From an uncultured Pelagibacteraceae bacterium (GTDB lineage: Bacteria; Pseudomonadota; Alphaproteobacteria; Pelagibacterales; Pelagibacteraceae): a stretch of 64,000 nucleotides of DNA. The DNA is taken from contig CABXYF010000001.1 of NCBI GenBank assembly GCA_902516435.1, forward strand, positions 1-64,000, given 5' to 3'. The notes beneath the pieces were generated by a model. The model saw only the letters and a program-made list of their open reading frames with translations, had not been told where the DNA came from and did no database searches. The translations under genes and the position numbers were made by a program. Below, in pieces: positions 38,117 through 48,599 of the stretch. Position 1 is the first letter of the stretch; the number at the start of each line of letters is the position of its first letter.

Positions 38117-39199
38117 CTACTGACACTGAGCTTTATTCATTAGATAGTGATCTAATAAAACACAATTCATCATTGCCTCACCAACAGGTACAGCTCTTAT
38201 TCCAACACATGGATCATGCCTTCCTGTAACAGATATTGTTGTATTTTTTCCAAATTTATCGACAGTATTTCTAGTTGTTAAGATTGAAGATGTTGGTTTT
38301 ACCGCAAATGAAGCAATAATTTCTTGTCCAGTTGATATACCACCCAATACTCCACCAGCATTATTTGACTTAAACTTTAATTTTTTACCTTTTTGTGAAA
38401 TTTCATCTGAGTTTTGTTCACCACTTAGTTGTGCAGAGTTCATACCCGCGCCAATATTAACTCCTTTAACAGCATTAATACTCATGAAACTAGCTGCTAT
38501 ATCAGAGTCTAGTTTTGAGTAAATGGGTGCGCCCAATCCTACTGGAATTCCTCTCGCTCTTATTTCAATCACTGCACCACATGATGATCCAGATTTTCTT
38601 ACTCCTAACAAATATTTTTCCCAAAGTTTAATCATCGATTTATCAGGACAAAAAAATGGATTTTTTGAAATTATTTTGTCATTCCATTTGTTAGTATCGC
38701 ACCCTAATATACCTAATTGCGTGACTGCACCAACAACTTTGAATTTTTTACCTAATTTATTTTGTAAGACCAACTTAGCTATTGCACCAGCTGCAACTCT
38801 TGATGCAGTTTCTCTTGCAGATGATCTTCCACCACCTCTATAGTCTCTAATTCCATATTTTTTGAAGTAAGTAAAGTCAGCGTGTCCAGGTCTAAATTTA
38901 TCCTTAATTTTTCCATAATCCTTAGATCTCATATCTTTATTATAAATAATTAAGGATATTGGTGTACCAGTAGTTCTACCTTCAAAAATTCCAGATAATA
39001 TTTGAACTTTATCGTCCTCTTTTCTTTGTGTTGTAAATTTTGATTGTCCTGGTTTTCTCTTATCCAGTTCTTTTTGTATATCTTTTTCACTTAAATTAAT
39101 ATTTGGTGGGCATCCATCAACGATACAGCCAATAGCAGGACCATGAGATTCACCCCAAGTAGAGAAACGAAATAGCTTTCCAAATGTATTAAATGACAT
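38117..39199 (-). CDS. aroC: Chorismate synthase
   Basis: 360-aa FMNH2-dependent enzyme converting EPSP to chorismate. Signatures: [54 protein letters not shown] and the C-terminal [17 protein letters not shown]. Length typical. It is divergent from pdxH across 33 bases. Confidence 0.97.
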   Translation of the reverse strand: MSFNTFGKLFRFSTWGESHGPAIGCIVDGCPPNINLSEKDIQKELDKRKPGQSKFTTQRKEDDKVQILSGIFEGRTTGTPISLIIYNKDMRSKDYGKIKDKFRPGHADFTYFKKYGIRDYRGGGRSSARETASRVAAGAIAKLVLQNKLGKKFKVVGAVTQLGILGCDTNKWNDKIISKNPFFCPDKSMIKLWEKYLLGVRKSGSSCGAVIEIRARGIPVGLGAPIYSKLDSDIAASFMSINAVKGVNIGAGMNSAQLSGEQNSDEISQKGKKLKFKSNNAGGVLGGISTGQEIIASFAVKPTSSILTTRNTVDKFGKNTTISVTGRHDPCVGIRAVPVGEAMMNCVLLDHYLMNKAQCQ

Positions 39200-39232
39200 T
39201 ATTTATATTATATAGATTATTTTGTTTAAATT

Positions 39233-39859
39233 ATGAATCAAAAAAACTCACTTGGGCTTAATAATTGTTTTATGGATTTAGATGATCCAATACATTTATT
39301 CGATACTTGGATGGAAGAGGCAAAAAAAACTGAGCCAAACGACCCAAACGCAGTAGCGTTAGCAACATCAAATAAAAATAATGTCCCCTCTGTAAGAATG
39401 GTCTTACTAAAAGACTTCAATCAAAATGGATTTGTATTTTATACAAATTTAGATAGTCAAAAAGGACATGAATTAAAACAAAATCCAAATGTAGCAATGT
39501 GTTTTCATTGGAAAAGTTTACTAAGACAAATTAGAGTTAATGGCACAGTTTCATTGGTGCCCAATGAGGTTGCAGATAATTACTATAATTCAAGAAGTTA
39601 TGAAAGCAGAATTGGAGCATGGGCATCTAGACAGAGTAAGGAACTAAAAGATAGAGAACAGTTAGACAATTCTATCGAAGAATACAAAAAAAAATATGCA
39701 GATAAGAATAAGGTTCCACGACCAAATTATTGGTCAGGATGGAACTTATCTCCCTCAAGTATTGAATTTTGGCTTGACGGAGATAATAGAATTCATGAAA
39801 GATTAAAATATACGAAAAATTCTAAAGGAGAATGGATCAGATCTCTTTTGAGTCCTTAA
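39233..39859 (+). CDS. pdxH: Pyridoxamine/pyridoxine 5'-phosphate oxidase
   Basis: 208-aa FMN flavoprotein producing PLP. FMN and PLP contacts are seen in ATSNKNNVPSVRMVLLKDF, FVFYTNLDSQKGHEL, SRIGAWASRQS and the C-terminal RPNYWSGWNLSPSSIEFW with RIHERLKY. Stop overlaps by four bases with the stop of the convergent polyprenyl synthase gene. Confidence 0.97.
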   Translation: MNQKNSLGLNNCFMDLDDPIHLFDTWMEEAKKTEPNDPNAVALATSNKNNVPSVRMVLLKDFNQNGFVFYTNLDSQKGHELKQNPNVAMCFHWKSLLRQIRVNGTVSLVPNEVADNYYNSRSYESRIGAWASRQSKELKDREQLDNSIEEYKKKYADKNKVPRPNYWSGWNLSPSSIEFWLDGDNRIHERLKYTKNSKGEWIRSLLSP

Positions 39860-40869
39860 AAACTTCTAGATAAACTAAATGTTGTTAGATTTTTTAGAAT
39901 TTCTTTTTCTTTAGTATCTTCAAAAGCAGTCAATGAATTTGAAGCAAGATTAATATAATGTTGAGCTTTCTGGTAGCACTCATTTATAATTTTGTACTTA
40001 TTAATTAAAGCAATTATTTTATCTAAATCATCTTTATCTCTAGTATTTTTACTGAACATATTAATTAAGTTATTTTTTTCTTCGATCTCTAGCTTTTGAT
40101 AAAGTAATATTATTGGAAGTGTAATTTTTCCTTCAAAAAAATCTTGTCCTATTTTCTTTCCAAATAATTTAAGTTCAGCGTTGTAATCAAGTGTATCATC
40201 GGCAATTTGGAAAGTAAGTCCAAGATTTCTACCATAAAATTCAAGTGCATCTTTTTCTTTTTTATTACTATCAGATAAAATTGCACCAACTTTTGTAGCT
40301 GCTGCAAACAATTCAGCAGTTTTTGCAGAAATAATTTTTAGATAAGTCTCTTCCAACATATCAACTTCACCTTTATGTTGAAGCTGTAAAACTTCTCCTT
40401 GAGCTATTTTTGATGAAGTAGATGATAATAATTTCAGAACTTCTATGTTGCCATCTTCAACCATCATCTCAAAGCATCTACTTAGCAAATAGTCACCCAC
40501 TAAAACTGACGAATGATTATTCCAAACTTTATTTAAAGTTTTCTTTCCTCTCCTAACTTCACCCTTATCTATAACATCATCATGCATTAAAGTTGCACTA
40601 TGAATTAATTCAACACATGCTGCTAAATTCACATCTCTTGAACCTTTTTTATAACCACATAATTTTGCAGATCCTAAAGTCAGAAGAGCTCTCAGCCTTT
40701 TTCCACCAGTTTTCATATGATAGTCAGTCATTTTTTGAACTAGTTCTACATCACTAATTAATTTGGTTTTAATTTTTTCCTCAGTTAAAATAAGCTTGTC
40801 CTCAAGAGAATCTTTTAACTGAAAATATGAATTATTTATCTGATTTTTAAGCTGAACAACTGATCCCAT
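39856..40869 (-). CDS. ispB: Long-chain polyprenyl diphosphate synthase (octaprenyl/decaprenyl type)
   Basis: 337-aa trans-prenyltransferase. First Asp motif LMHDDVIDKGEVRRG, second DDTLDYN, IPP-binding GGKRLRALLTL. The DDxxD spacing and length fit long-chain enzymes that make the ubiquinone side chain. Chain length (C40 or C50) cannot be read off. A second short-chain enzyme is at 35326, so the two divide the work. Confidence 0.92.
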   Translation of the reverse strand: MGSVVQLKNQINNSYFQLKDSLEDKLILTEEKIKTKLISDVELVQKMTDYHMKTGGKRLRALLTLGSAKLCGYKKGSRDVNLAACVELIHSATLMHDDVIDKGEVRRGKKTLNKVWNNHSSVLVGDYLLSRCFEMMVEDGNIEVLKLLSSTSSKIAQGEVLQLQHKGEVDMLEETYLKIISAKTAELFAAATKVGAILSDSNKKEKDALEFYGRNLGLTFQIADDTLDYNAELKLFGKKIGQDFFEGKITLPIILLYQKLEIEEKNNLINMFSKNTRDKDDLDKIIALINKYKIINECYQKAQHYINLASNSLTAFEDTKEKEILKNLTTFSLSRSF

Positions 40870-40915
40870 ATATAATTTAAACTAGTATAATTAACTTTTA
40901 TTTATTACTTATCAA

Positions 40916-40943
40916 TTGACGCACCTTATTCTTCAATTATAAG
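40916..40943 (+). promoter_or_regulatory. Candidate sigma-70 promoter of the S49 peptidase-glyQS-ppdK run
   Basis: TTGACG (40916-40921) and TATAAG (40938-40943) are 16 bases apart, 40 bases before the ATG at 40984, in a 114-base divergent spacer. This is close to consensus in both boxes. The same spacer must also hold the ispB promoter for the other strand. Confidence 0.6.
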
Positions 40944-40983
40944 TAGTCTTTATATTCAATTAATAATTCTATAAGAAATATTT

Positions 40984-41787
40984 ATGTTCTCTTTTTTTAA
41001 AAAGAAAAAAATAGTAGCTCATTTAAAGCTTAGTGGTGTGATAGGAAATGCAGGAAAATTTAAACAAGGGATAGATTTTGCTGGCCAAGAAGAGATAATT
41101 AAAAAAGCTTTTTCATTGAAAAAAGCCAAATGTGTTGCAATTACTATAAATTCACCAGGTGGATCTCCTGTTCAATCCCATCTAATTTATAGTTTTATAA
41201 GACAGCAAGCAAAAAAAAATAAGAAACAAGTAATTGTATTTGCAGAGGATGTAGCTGCCTCCGGAGGCTATCTTATTGCATGTGCTGGGGACGAAATTTA
41301 TGCAAACTCAAGTTCTATTATAGGATCAATTGGAGTTATTTATTCGTCATTTGGTTTTACAGAATTAATAAAAAAAATTGGTGTAGAGAGAAGAGTTCAT
41401 ACAGCTGGTAAAAATAAAAGTACTCTTGATCCTTTTCTTGAAGAAAAAAATGAAGATATAGAGAGACTTAAAAACATTCAGTTAGATTTACACAAAGATT
41501 TTATTGATGTTGTTGAAAAAAGTAGAGGTACTAAATTAAAAAAATCTGAAGTTGAACTTTTCTCGGGTGAATTTTGGTCAGGTAGTAAATCAAAAACATT
41601 GGGATTAGTAGATGGAATAGGAAACGCTCATGAAATCTTGAAAGAAAAATTTGGAGATGATGTAATAATTAAAAAATTTGAAAAGACCAAAGGATGGTTA
41701 AGTCAAAAACTTTCTTCCTCTAATCAAATAGATCAATTTGCAAATATTTTAGATGAGAGGTCAATCTGGCAAAGATATGGTTTCTAA
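40984..41787 (+). CDS. S49-family serine peptidase (SohB/SppA-like)
   Basis: 267-aa ClpP-fold peptidase. The catalytic Ser is S93 in [20 protein letters not shown], and the general-base Lys lies in [29 protein letters not shown] is also family-typical. There is no obvious signal peptide or membrane anchor at the N-terminus ([18 protein letters not shown]), unlike SppA. Function is probably signal-peptide or membrane-protein degradation. It overlaps glyQ at its 3' end. Confidence 0.88.
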   Translation: MFSFFKKKKIVAHLKLSGVIGNAGKFKQGIDFAGQEEIIKKAFSLKKAKCVAITINSPGGSPVQSHLIYSFIRQQAKKNKKQVIVFAEDVAASGGYLIACAGDEIYANSSSIIGSIGVIYSSFGFTELIKKIGVERRVHTAGKNKSTLDPFLEEKNEDIERLKNIQLDLHKDFIDVVEKSRGTKLKKSEVELFSGEFWSGSKSKTLGLVDGIGNAHEILKEKFGDDVIIKKFEKTKGWLSQKLSSSNQIDQFANILDERSIWQRYGF

Positions 41788-42667
41788 AAATAAAAATAAA
41801 AAAAAACAAAAACCAAAATTTCAAACTTTTCAAGAAACTATTTTAAATCTTCAAAAATTTTGGAGTAAACAAGGGTGTATTATTCTTCAGCCGTACGACA
41901 TGGAAGTTGGAGCTGGTACGTTCCATCCTGCTACAACTCTTAGATCGTTGGGCACCCAACCTTGGAAAGTCGCTTATGTTCAACCATCAAGAAGACCAAC
42001 TGACGGTAGATATGGTGAAAATCCTAATAGACTTCAACATTATTATCAGTTTCAAGTTTTGATTAAACCTTCTCCTGAAAATATAAAAAAGCTATATCTA
42101 AATAGTCTTACTACAATTGGAATTCATCACAATGATCATGATATAAGATTCGTTGAAGATGACTGGGAAAGTCCTACATTAGGTGCAGCCGGTTTAGGTT
42201 GGGAAGTTTGGTGTGATGGAATGGAAATTACTCAATTCACTTACTTTCAACAGATGGCCGGTTATGAATGTAAACCAGTTTCAGTAGAAATTACTTATGG
42301 TTTAGAGAGGATCTGTATGTTTACCCAACAACAAAAAAATGTTTATGATTTATTATGGAATGATGAGGATATAAAATACGGAGAAGTTTTTCACCAGGCT
42401 GAAAAAGAGTTTTCTGCTTATAATTTCGAGCATGCCAATGTCGAACAATTATTCAAAATGTTTGATATGCATGAGTCAGAAGCAAAATCATTAGTTGAAA
42501 AAAAAGTTTCACTACCTGCGTATGATCAATGTTTAAAAGCAAGCCACGTATTTAACATTTTAGATGCTAGGGGAGCAATAAGTGTTGCACAAAGAGCAGG
42601 TTATATTGGAAGAATTCGTGACATCACTAAGTCTGCTGTTGGGATTTGGATAGATAGTCAAAATTAA
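41777..42667 (+). CDS. glyQ: Glycyl-tRNA synthetase alpha subunit
   Basis: 296 aa from ATG 41777; an ATG at 41753 is also open, but the conserved core begins with [17 protein letters not shown] only about 15 residues after the later start. Class II catalytic motifs: [56 protein letters not shown] and EITYGLERI. Works as an alpha2beta2 tetramer with GlyS, encoded four bases downstream. Confidence 0.95.
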   Translation: MVSKNKNKKKQKPKFQTFQETILNLQKFWSKQGCIILQPYDMEVGAGTFHPATTLRSLGTQPWKVAYVQPSRRPTDGRYGENPNRLQHYYQFQVLIKPSPENIKKLYLNSLTTIGIHHNDHDIRFVEDDWESPTLGAAGLGWEVWCDGMEITQFTYFQQMAGYECKPVSVEITYGLERICMFTQQQKNVYDLLWNDEDIKYGEVFHQAEKEFSAYNFEHANVEQLFKMFDMHESEAKSLVEKKVSLPAYDQCLKASHVFNILDARGAISVAQRAGYIGRIRDITKSAVGIWIDSQN

Positions 42668-42670
42668 AAA

Positions 42671-44740
42671 ATGTCTGAGTTTTTTTTAGAACTATTTAGC
42701 GAGGAAATACCCGCAGGTCTTCAAAGAAATTTAAGGGAAAACTTATTGAAATCTTTTAATGATTTTTTTGAAGAGAAATCTATTCCATTTAAAAGAAGTT
42801 CTTCCTATTCAACCCCGAATAGATTGGTGATATTATTTGAAGGGCTTCAAAAACAAACAATTCTTAAGTCTGAGGAAATAAAAGGTCCGAGTACAAAAGC
42901 CCCAGATCTAGCTATAGAGGGCTTTATACGATCAAATCAAACTCTAAAACAAAATCTTTATGAAAAAGAAACTGAAAAAGGTAACTTTTTCTTCTTTAAA
43001 ACGAAATCAAAAAAACTTTATACCCACGAGTTATTAGAAGAGTTTGTTCCAAAAATATTAGATAAAATTCAATGGAAAAAATCAATGCGTTGGGGGGATT
43101 TTAGTTTAAATTGGGGTAGACCGCTCAAGTCTATTTTGGCAATCTTTAACAAAAAAACACTAATATTTAAATTTCATCATATTCAGTCATCTAATTTTAC
43201 TTTTGTAGATAAAGATTTTGAAGAAAAGAAAATAAAATTTTCTGATTTTAAAAAATATAAAAATTTCTTTAAAAAGAAAAAAATAATAATTGACCCTGTT
43301 GAAAGAAAAAAAATTATTGAAAAAAAATTTCATTTACTTTTAAAAAAGAAAAATATTGTTATAGAGCAAAATCCAAAGCTATTGGAAGAAGTTGTTGATT
43401 TAATAGATCAACCCAATGTTCTTGTTTGCCAGTTTGATAAAAAGTTTTTAAAAATACCAAAAGAGATTTTAATAATCACAATGCAATACCATCAAAAATA
43501 TTTTCCTACTTTTGATAATAAGGGAGGTATTACAAACGAATTTTTAGTTGTTTCAAATAAAAAAGATCTAAAAGGGTTAATAAAGCTAGGTAACGAGAGA
43601 GTAGTAGAAGCAAGACTTACCGATGCAAAATTCTTTTGGCAAAAAGATAAATCTCAAAACTTAGTAAAACAAGTCTCAAATTTAAAATCTATGAATTATT
43701 TTAAGGGCTTGGGAAGTTATTTCGATAAAGTTCAAAGAATGAGAAAGCTCGGAGGAATGCTTTCAGATGAACTATTAATAAGTAAAGAAAAAGTGGAATT
43801 ATCAGCATCAATCTCTAAAGTCGATTTATTATCTGAACTAGTGGGTGAGTTTCCTGAGCTTCAAGGGATTATGGGTGGTTATTTTTCTGAGGCACAAGGT
43901 TTTGACAATGATGTAGCACTATCAATAAGTGAACAATATTTACCTTCAGGGTCTGGGTCAAGGGTTCCTAAAAAACCTTTTAGTATAGCACTAGCTCTGT
44001 CAGACAAAATAGATACACTTGTAGGTTTTTTTGGAATTAACCAAAAACCAACAAGCTCTAAAGATCCATTTGCTCTTAGAAGATTAACTTTAGGAGTAAT
44101 TAGAATAATTGTAGAAAATAATAATCATATTAAAATAAGAGATTTGATTAACTATTCATCTTCACTCTATATGGATCAAGGCTTCACATTTGAAAATAAA
44201 TTACTTCAAAAAGAACTTTCTGAATTTCTAATGGACCGACTAAAATTCTATATGAAGGAAAAAAATATTCGAAATGATATTATTCAAGCATCTATCAATT
44301 CACATAATTTAGATCAACTTGTAATAATTTTTGAAAAGGCAAAATATTTAGATAAAATAATTTCAAAATCAAACGGACAAGAGATAATATCAAGTTATAA
44401 AAGAGCCTCAAACATCTTGGAAAGTGAGTTGAAAGGACAGAATTTTGATCTTTCAAATATAACTGACCCTGGTGTTTTCAAGACAGATTTTGAAAAAAAT
44501 TTGTTTAAAAAGATAAATGGATTAAGGAAATATTTTTCTTCAATTAATAAAGATGAAGTTTATTCTGAAACTCTTAATAACTTACTAGATGCCAAAAAAG
44601 TAATTAACGAATTTTTTGACAATGTTGTAGTTAATGACGTTGATCCAGGTATTCGCAAAAATAGACTAGAACTTATTCAAATCTTATGTAAAACCTTCAA
44701 CAACTATGTTAATTTTTCTTTAGTAGACTCCCAAAAATGA
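42671..44740 (+). CDS. glyS: Glycyl-tRNA synthetase beta subunit
   Basis: 689 aa. Starts FFLELFSEEIPAGLQ as usual for GlyS. The HD-like region carries SELVGEFPELQGIMGGYFSEAQG, then SKDPFALRRLTLGVIRII, and a C-terminal anticodon-binding-like domain. It supplies tRNA recognition for the GlyQ active site. Stop overlaps ppdK start by four bases. Confidence 0.96.
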   Translation: MSEFFLELFSEEIPAGLQRNLRENLLKSFNDFFEEKSIPFKRSSSYSTPNRLVILFEGLQKQTILKSEEIKGPSTKAPDLAIEGFIRSNQTLKQNLYEKETEKGNFFFFKTKSKKLYTHELLEEFVPKILDKIQWKKSMRWGDFSLNWGRPLKSILAIFNKKTLIFKFHHIQSSNFTFVDKDFEEKKIKFSDFKKYKNFFKKKKIIIDPVERKKIIEKKFHLLLKKKNIVIEQNPKLLEEVVDLIDQPNVLVCQFDKKFLKIPKEILIITMQYHQKYFPTFDNKGGITNEFLVVSNKKDLKGLIKLGNERVVEARLTDAKFFWQKDKSQNLVKQVSNLKSMNYFKGLGSYFDKVQRMRKLGGMLSDELLISKEKVELSASISKVDLLSELVGEFPELQGIMGGYFSEAQGFDNDVALSISEQYLPSGSGSRVPKKPFSIALALSDKIDTLVGFFGINQKPTSSKDPFALRRLTLGVIRIIVENNNHIKIRDLINYSSSLYMDQGFTFENKLLQKELSEFLMDRLKFYMKEKNIRNDIIQASINSHNLDQLVIIFEKAKYLDKIISKSNGQEIISSYKRASNILESELKGQNFDLSNITDPGVFKTDFEKNLFKKINGLRKYFSSINKDEVYSETLNNLLDAKKVINEFFDNVVVNDVDPGIRKNRLELIQILCKTFNNYVNFSLVDSQK

Positions 44741-47394
44741 AAAAACTAATTTTAAATTTCAAATCTCACGATAGCAAAAAAATTAAAATCCCAAGAAATT
44801 TTTTAGGTGGAAAAGGAGCCAACCTTTCAGAAATGGGTCGAATGAGATTACCGGTTCCACCTGGATTTACTATTTCTACAAAAGTATGTGATTTATTTTA
44901 TAAAAATAAAAAAAAACTTAATAAAAGTATAGTCAAATCAATTAAAAAAGAATTAAAGGCTGTTGAAAAGGAAGTTTCAAAAAAATTTGGTGATTTAAAA
45001 AATCCATTATTACTTTCAGTCAGATCTGGAGCTAGAGTTTCTATGCCTGGTATGATGGATACAATTTTAAATTTAGGATTAAATGATAAAACCGTTAAAG
45101 CCCTAGCATCAAAAACCTTTAATGGTCGATTTGCCAAAGATAGCTACAGAAGGTTTATTCAAATGTATGGCAATGTAGTAATGGGCGTTGAAGGGTATCA
45201 TTTTGAAGAATTAATTGAGAATTACAAACTTACAAAAGGTGTTTTATTGGACACTGATTTAGATGAAAATGACTGGGATGGACTTATTGAAGATTTTAAA
45301 AGAACAGTTAGGGAAAAAGCAAATAGAGATTTTCCTCAAGATGTTCATGAACAGTTGTTAGGAGCAATCAGTGCAGTATTTTTGTCTTGGGATAGTAAGA
45401 GAGCAAAAATCTATAGAAAATTAAATCATATACCTGCAGAGTGGGGAACAGCAGTTAATATTCAATCAATGGTTTTTGGAAACATGGGAGACGACTGTGC
45501 AACTGGTGTTGTTTTTACAAGAAATCCATCAGACGGTGAAAACGAAATTTATGGAGAATATTTAATTAATGCACAAGGAGAGGATGTTGTTGCTGGAACA
45601 AGGACTCCACAATATATAACTAAAAAAGCTCGACAAAATGCTAAAGTTAAAGCTCCGTCAATGGAAGAGTCTATGCCCAAAGTTTATAGACAACTTTATA
45701 AGATCCTAAAAAAATTAGAAAAACACTACAAAGATATGCAGGATGTAGAGTTTACAGTTGAAAATAAAAAGCTGTGGATGCTTCAAACACGTTCTGGAAA
45801 AAGAACTGCAAAATCTGCAATTAAAATTGCAGTTGATATGGTTAAAGAAAAATTAATTTCAAAAAAAGACGCTGTGTTAAGAATTGACCCACACTCACTT
45901 GATACACTTCTTCATCCAACTCTAGATGAAAAAAGCACAATAAATGTAATTGCAAATGGCTTGCCCGCATCACCAGGTGCTGCGAGTGGTAAAGTTGTAT
46001 TCACATCTGAGGAAGCAGAAAAGCTAACATCCATGATGCAGGACACAATATTAGTTAGAGTAGAAACCTCTCCTGAAGATATACAAGGAATGCATGCAGC
46101 TAAAGGAATCTTAACTGCAAGAGGCGGAATGACAAGCCATGCAGCAGTTGTAGCAAGAGGAATGGGAAGACCTTGTGTTTCAGGTTCGAGTGAAATTGAT
46201 ATAAATTATGAAAATAAGTCATTTAAAACTTCATCTATTAAAATTAAAGAGGGTGACATAATAACAATAGATGGCTCAACAGGAAGAATAATCGAAGGTA
46301 GCGTTGCAACTGTAAAGCCAGAAATGTCGGGTGATTTTTCAAAATTAATGTCGTGGGCTGATAGTTATAGAAAATTAAATATAAGAACAAATTCAGAAAC
46401 CCCAAAAGATACCAAAACCGCAAAAGATTTTGGTGCTGAAGGCATTGGACTTTGCAGAACTGAGCACATGTTTTTTGATGAAGAGAGAATCTTATCTGTA
46501 AGAGAAATGATACTTTCTAAAACTAAAGAAGATAGAGCTAAAGCTTTAGGTAAACTTTTACCACATCAAAAAAAAGACTTCACTGAAATTTTTAAGATTA
46601 TGAATGGCTTACCAGTGACAGTAAGATTGTTAGATCCTCCTTTACATGAATTTTTACCAAGAACAAATAAAGAAATTAGCGAATTAGCAGAAATTGTTAA
46701 TCTTTCGGTAAAAGAGGTTGAAACAAGGATTGTGGAACTTCATGAACAAAATCCAATGCTAGGGCACAGAGGTTGCAGATTAGCTATATCATTTCCTGAA
46801 ATATATGAGATGCAATGCAGAGCAATTTTTGAAGCATTATGTGAGCTTAAAAAAAATAAAATTAAATCAGCGTTCCCCGAGATTATGATTCCACTAGTTT
46901 CTACAGAGGCTGAAATTAAAATAATGAAAGATTTAGTCGAAAGAATAGCAAGTATGGTTCAAAAAGAAAATAAATTAAAAATAGACTTCATGGTTGGAAC
47001 GATGATTGAGCTCCCAAGAGCAGCTATCAAAGCAAAAGAAATAGCAAAATACGCAGAATTTTTTAGTTTCGGTACAAATGATTTAACACAAACTACTTTT
47101 GGAATTAGTAGAGATGATAGTGGAAAATTTCTAAATGATTACTTAGAAAATAAAATATTTTCTATTGATCCTTTTGTTTCAATTGACGAAGGAGTTTCAG
47201 ATTTGGTTGAGATTGCTGTTGCGAAAGGAAAGAGCCAAAATAAAAAGATAAAACTAGGGATCTGTGGAGAGCATGGTGGAGATCCAAAAAGTATTTATTT
47301 TTGCGCTAAAGCCGGTCTTCATTATGTATCTTGTTCCCCTTATAGAGTTCCAGTTGCTAGATTAGCAGCAGCTCAGGCAGAATTAAAAAAATAA
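44737..47394 (+). CDS. ppdK: Pyruvate, phosphate dikinase
   Basis: 885-aa three-domain enzyme interconverting pyruvate + ATP + Pi and PEP + AMP + PPi. The ATP-grasp domain begins GGKGANLSEMGRMRLPVPPGF. The phosphohistidine is H468 in ARGGMTSHAAVVARGMG. The PEP-binding barrel holds FSFGTNDLTQTTFG and the catalytic Cys in LGICGEHGGDP. It allows PPi-linked glycolysis or gluconeogenesis, complementing the fba-pgk-gap-tkt block. The glyS-ppdK order is common in alphaproteobacteria. Followed by the ssrA-fragment region. Confidence 0.97.
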   Translation: MKKLILNFKSHDSKKIKIPRNFLGGKGANLSEMGRMRLPVPPGFTISTKVCDLFYKNKKKLNKSIVKSIKKELKAVEKEVSKKFGDLKNPLLLSVRSGARVSMPGMMDTILNLGLNDKTVKALASKTFNGRFAKDSYRRFIQMYGNVVMGVEGYHFEELIENYKLTKGVLLDTDLDENDWDGLIEDFKRTVREKANRDFPQDVHEQLLGAISAVFLSWDSKRAKIYRKLNHIPAEWGTAVNIQSMVFGNMGDDCATGVVFTRNPSDGENEIYGEYLINAQGEDVVAGTRTPQYITKKARQNAKVKAPSMEESMPKVYRQLYKILKKLEKHYKDMQDVEFTVENKKLWMLQTRSGKRTAKSAIKIAVDMVKEKLISKKDAVLRIDPHSLDTLLHPTLDEKSTINVIANGLPASPGAASGKVVFTSEEAEKLTSMMQDTILVRVETSPEDIQGMHAAKGILTARGGMTSHAAVVARGMGRPCVSGSSEIDINYENKSFKTSSIKIKEGDIITIDGSTGRIIEGSVATVKPEMSGDFSKLMSWADSYRKLNIRTNSETPKDTKTAKDFGAEGIGLCRTEHMFFDEERILSVREMILSKTKEDRAKALGKLLPHQKKDFTEIFKIMNGLPVTVRLLDPPLHEFLPRTNKEISELAEIVNLSVKEVETRIVELHEQNPMLGHRGCRLAISFPEIYEMQCRAIFEALCELKKNKIKSAFPEIMIPLVSTEAEIKIMKDLVERIASMVQKENKLKIDFMVGTMIELPRAAIKAKEIAKYAEFFSFGTNDLTQTTFGISRDDSGKFLNDYLENKIFSIDPFVSIDEGVSDLVEIAVAKGKSQNKKIKLGICGEHGGDPKSIYFCAKAGLHYVSCSPYRVPVARLAAAQAELKK

Positions 47395-47406
47395 TAATTT
47401 TAATTA

Positions 47407-47432
47407 GGGGTGTTCTGTTGTCAGGTGCCCCA
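47407..47432 (-). repeat. Partial duplicate of the tmRNA coding-piece 3' end (direct repeat copy 1)
   Basis: These 26 bases match 48600-48625 at 24 positions; the two differences, at 47411 and 47421, are both T here against C in the intact gene. The first difference breaks a base pair in the closing stem of the RNA, so this copy looks decayed. Weaker likeness continues to about 47443 (shared gttt). Orientation is the same as the true gene, so the pair are direct repeats about 1.19 kb apart. Confidence 0.85.
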
Positions 47433-47499
47433 AGCTTTGTTTCAATAATCCTTATATTTCAGCAATTATCAATCGTAAAATTAAAACAATTAGAAAATA

Positions 47500-47536
47500 A
47501 TTCCGAATAGATTCCAAACAAAATAACGTTCGGAAT
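47500..47536. repeat. Inverted repeat downstream of ppdK
   Basis: ATTCCGAA (47500-47507) and TTCGGAAT (47529-47536) are perfect complements with a 21-base loop, followed after nine bases by a short T-run. It could fold as a weak terminator for ppdK or act as a protein-binding palindrome. No further support. Confidence 0.35.
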
Positions 47537-47582
47537 AGATCTGTCTTTTTGTAAAAATGTTTAATAAACTGTATCTTAAATT

Positions 47583-48509
47583 ATGAAAGTCTTTTCAACG
47601 ATAATTCTCACGTGTCTAACGGTATTACTGTTATGCAGTGAAGTTAATGCAAAAAAATATAAAGTAAATGATGTAGTTGAAAATCAATTTATCATGAATA
47701 AAAAATTTCAATTAAATTTACCCAAAGGTAAATGGGTAGTAGTTGAAAGGGACTTTGCATTTTATTATGGTCTTGCTAGTAAAGTTTACTCTTTGATTAG
47801 AATAGAAAATAATGCAGCTGTAGAATGGATAGAAATTGGTGAAATGAAAACTGCAGGAGTTCTTGAGACATATGTAAACCAGGCAATATATCAAGCAATT
47901 TTTAAAAATAAATATGATGGGTGCTATGACCGTCCTGAATACTTTATTGTTAAAGTTTATAAAAAAGGTAGCAGCCATAATTGTTTGGTAATTGATCATT
48001 CTGATGTACACAAAGATTTTTATACTCCAGATGATCCAGAAATTTCTAATGCACGTTTAAAAAAATGGATAAGAGACAATAATATTCAAATACCTAAAGT
48101 GGGTCTATCTAGTTTTCATGCTTATTTTTCTAGGTTGGCTTCTGGCAAATGGTATTTATTATTCTATGGCATTGATCCAAAAATTCTTAATGCACCAAAA
48201 AATAAATTTGTGAGTGAGGAAACTTCAGAATATCATAGAAATAATATTTCTAATTACCCTGAACACCAGAAAATCATGGACAAGTGGGTTTCAATTTCTG
48301 CAATGAGACATATCGAATTTGAAAATATAATTAAAATTTTAGATAGACACAAACTAGACTTAACTGTACTTGCACCTTCTTCATCTAAATTAGATACAAA
48401 TTTTTCAATAGACATTATAAATCAACTAAATAAACTAAGCGATTTATACAAAAGCGGTGTATTAACAAAAATTGAATTTGAAAAAGCTAAAAAGAAAATA
48501 TTAGACTAA
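47583..48509 (+). CDS. Unrecognised exported protein with SHOCT-like C-terminus
   Basis: 308 aa. A clear signal peptide (TIILTCLTVLLLCSEVNA, residues 6-23) predicts export. The body (about 30-250) is a mixed alpha/beta region rich in Tyr, Lys and Asn with three Cys in the mature part; I recognise no family. The last 33 residues, from INQLNKLSDLYKSGVLTKIE to the end, have the SHOCT pattern: a short amphipathic helix, a Gly-Val-Leu-Thr turn, then EFEKAKKKIL. It is the only gene between the two ssrA-tail copies, which suggests it came with an insertion. No integrase or transposase accompanies it. Function unknown. Confidence 0.75.
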   Translation: MKVFSTIILTCLTVLLLCSEVNAKKYKVNDVVENQFIMNKKFQLNLPKGKWVVVERDFAFYYGLASKVYSLIRIENNAAVEWIEIGEMKTAGVLETYVNQAIYQAIFKNKYDGCYDRPEYFIVKVYKKGSSHNCLVIDHSDVHKDFYTPDDPEISNARLKKWIRDNNIQIPKVGLSSFHAYFSRLASGKWYLLFYGIDPKILNAPKNKFVSEETSEYHRNNISNYPEHQKIMDKWVSISAMRHIEFENIIKILDRHKLDLTVLAPSSSKLDTNFSIDIINQLNKLSDLYKSGVLTKIEFEKAKKKILD

Positions 48510-48599
48510 ATCTTGAAAATAATCCCGAACACAGCCCGAATCCTATGGTTGTATTTTTTAAATAACGTTGATACTGAAAACTAAATTAAATAATGAGAA

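Larger units (their letters stand above)
47395..47582. other. Non-coding spacer holding a decayed ssrA fragment
   Basis: 188 bases without a plausible gene. It holds a 26-base near-copy of the tmRNA coding-piece tail (47407-47432), a short stretch resembling the tmRNA tag start (47461-47473) and an 8-bp inverted repeat (47500-47536). The remainder is plain AT-rich sequence. Confidence 0.6.

Noticed and set aside
47500-47536. Small RNA or CRISPR-like repeat in the ppdK-downstream spacer
   Set aside because: A single 8-bp inverted repeat, no array and no promoter. Listed only as a repeat.
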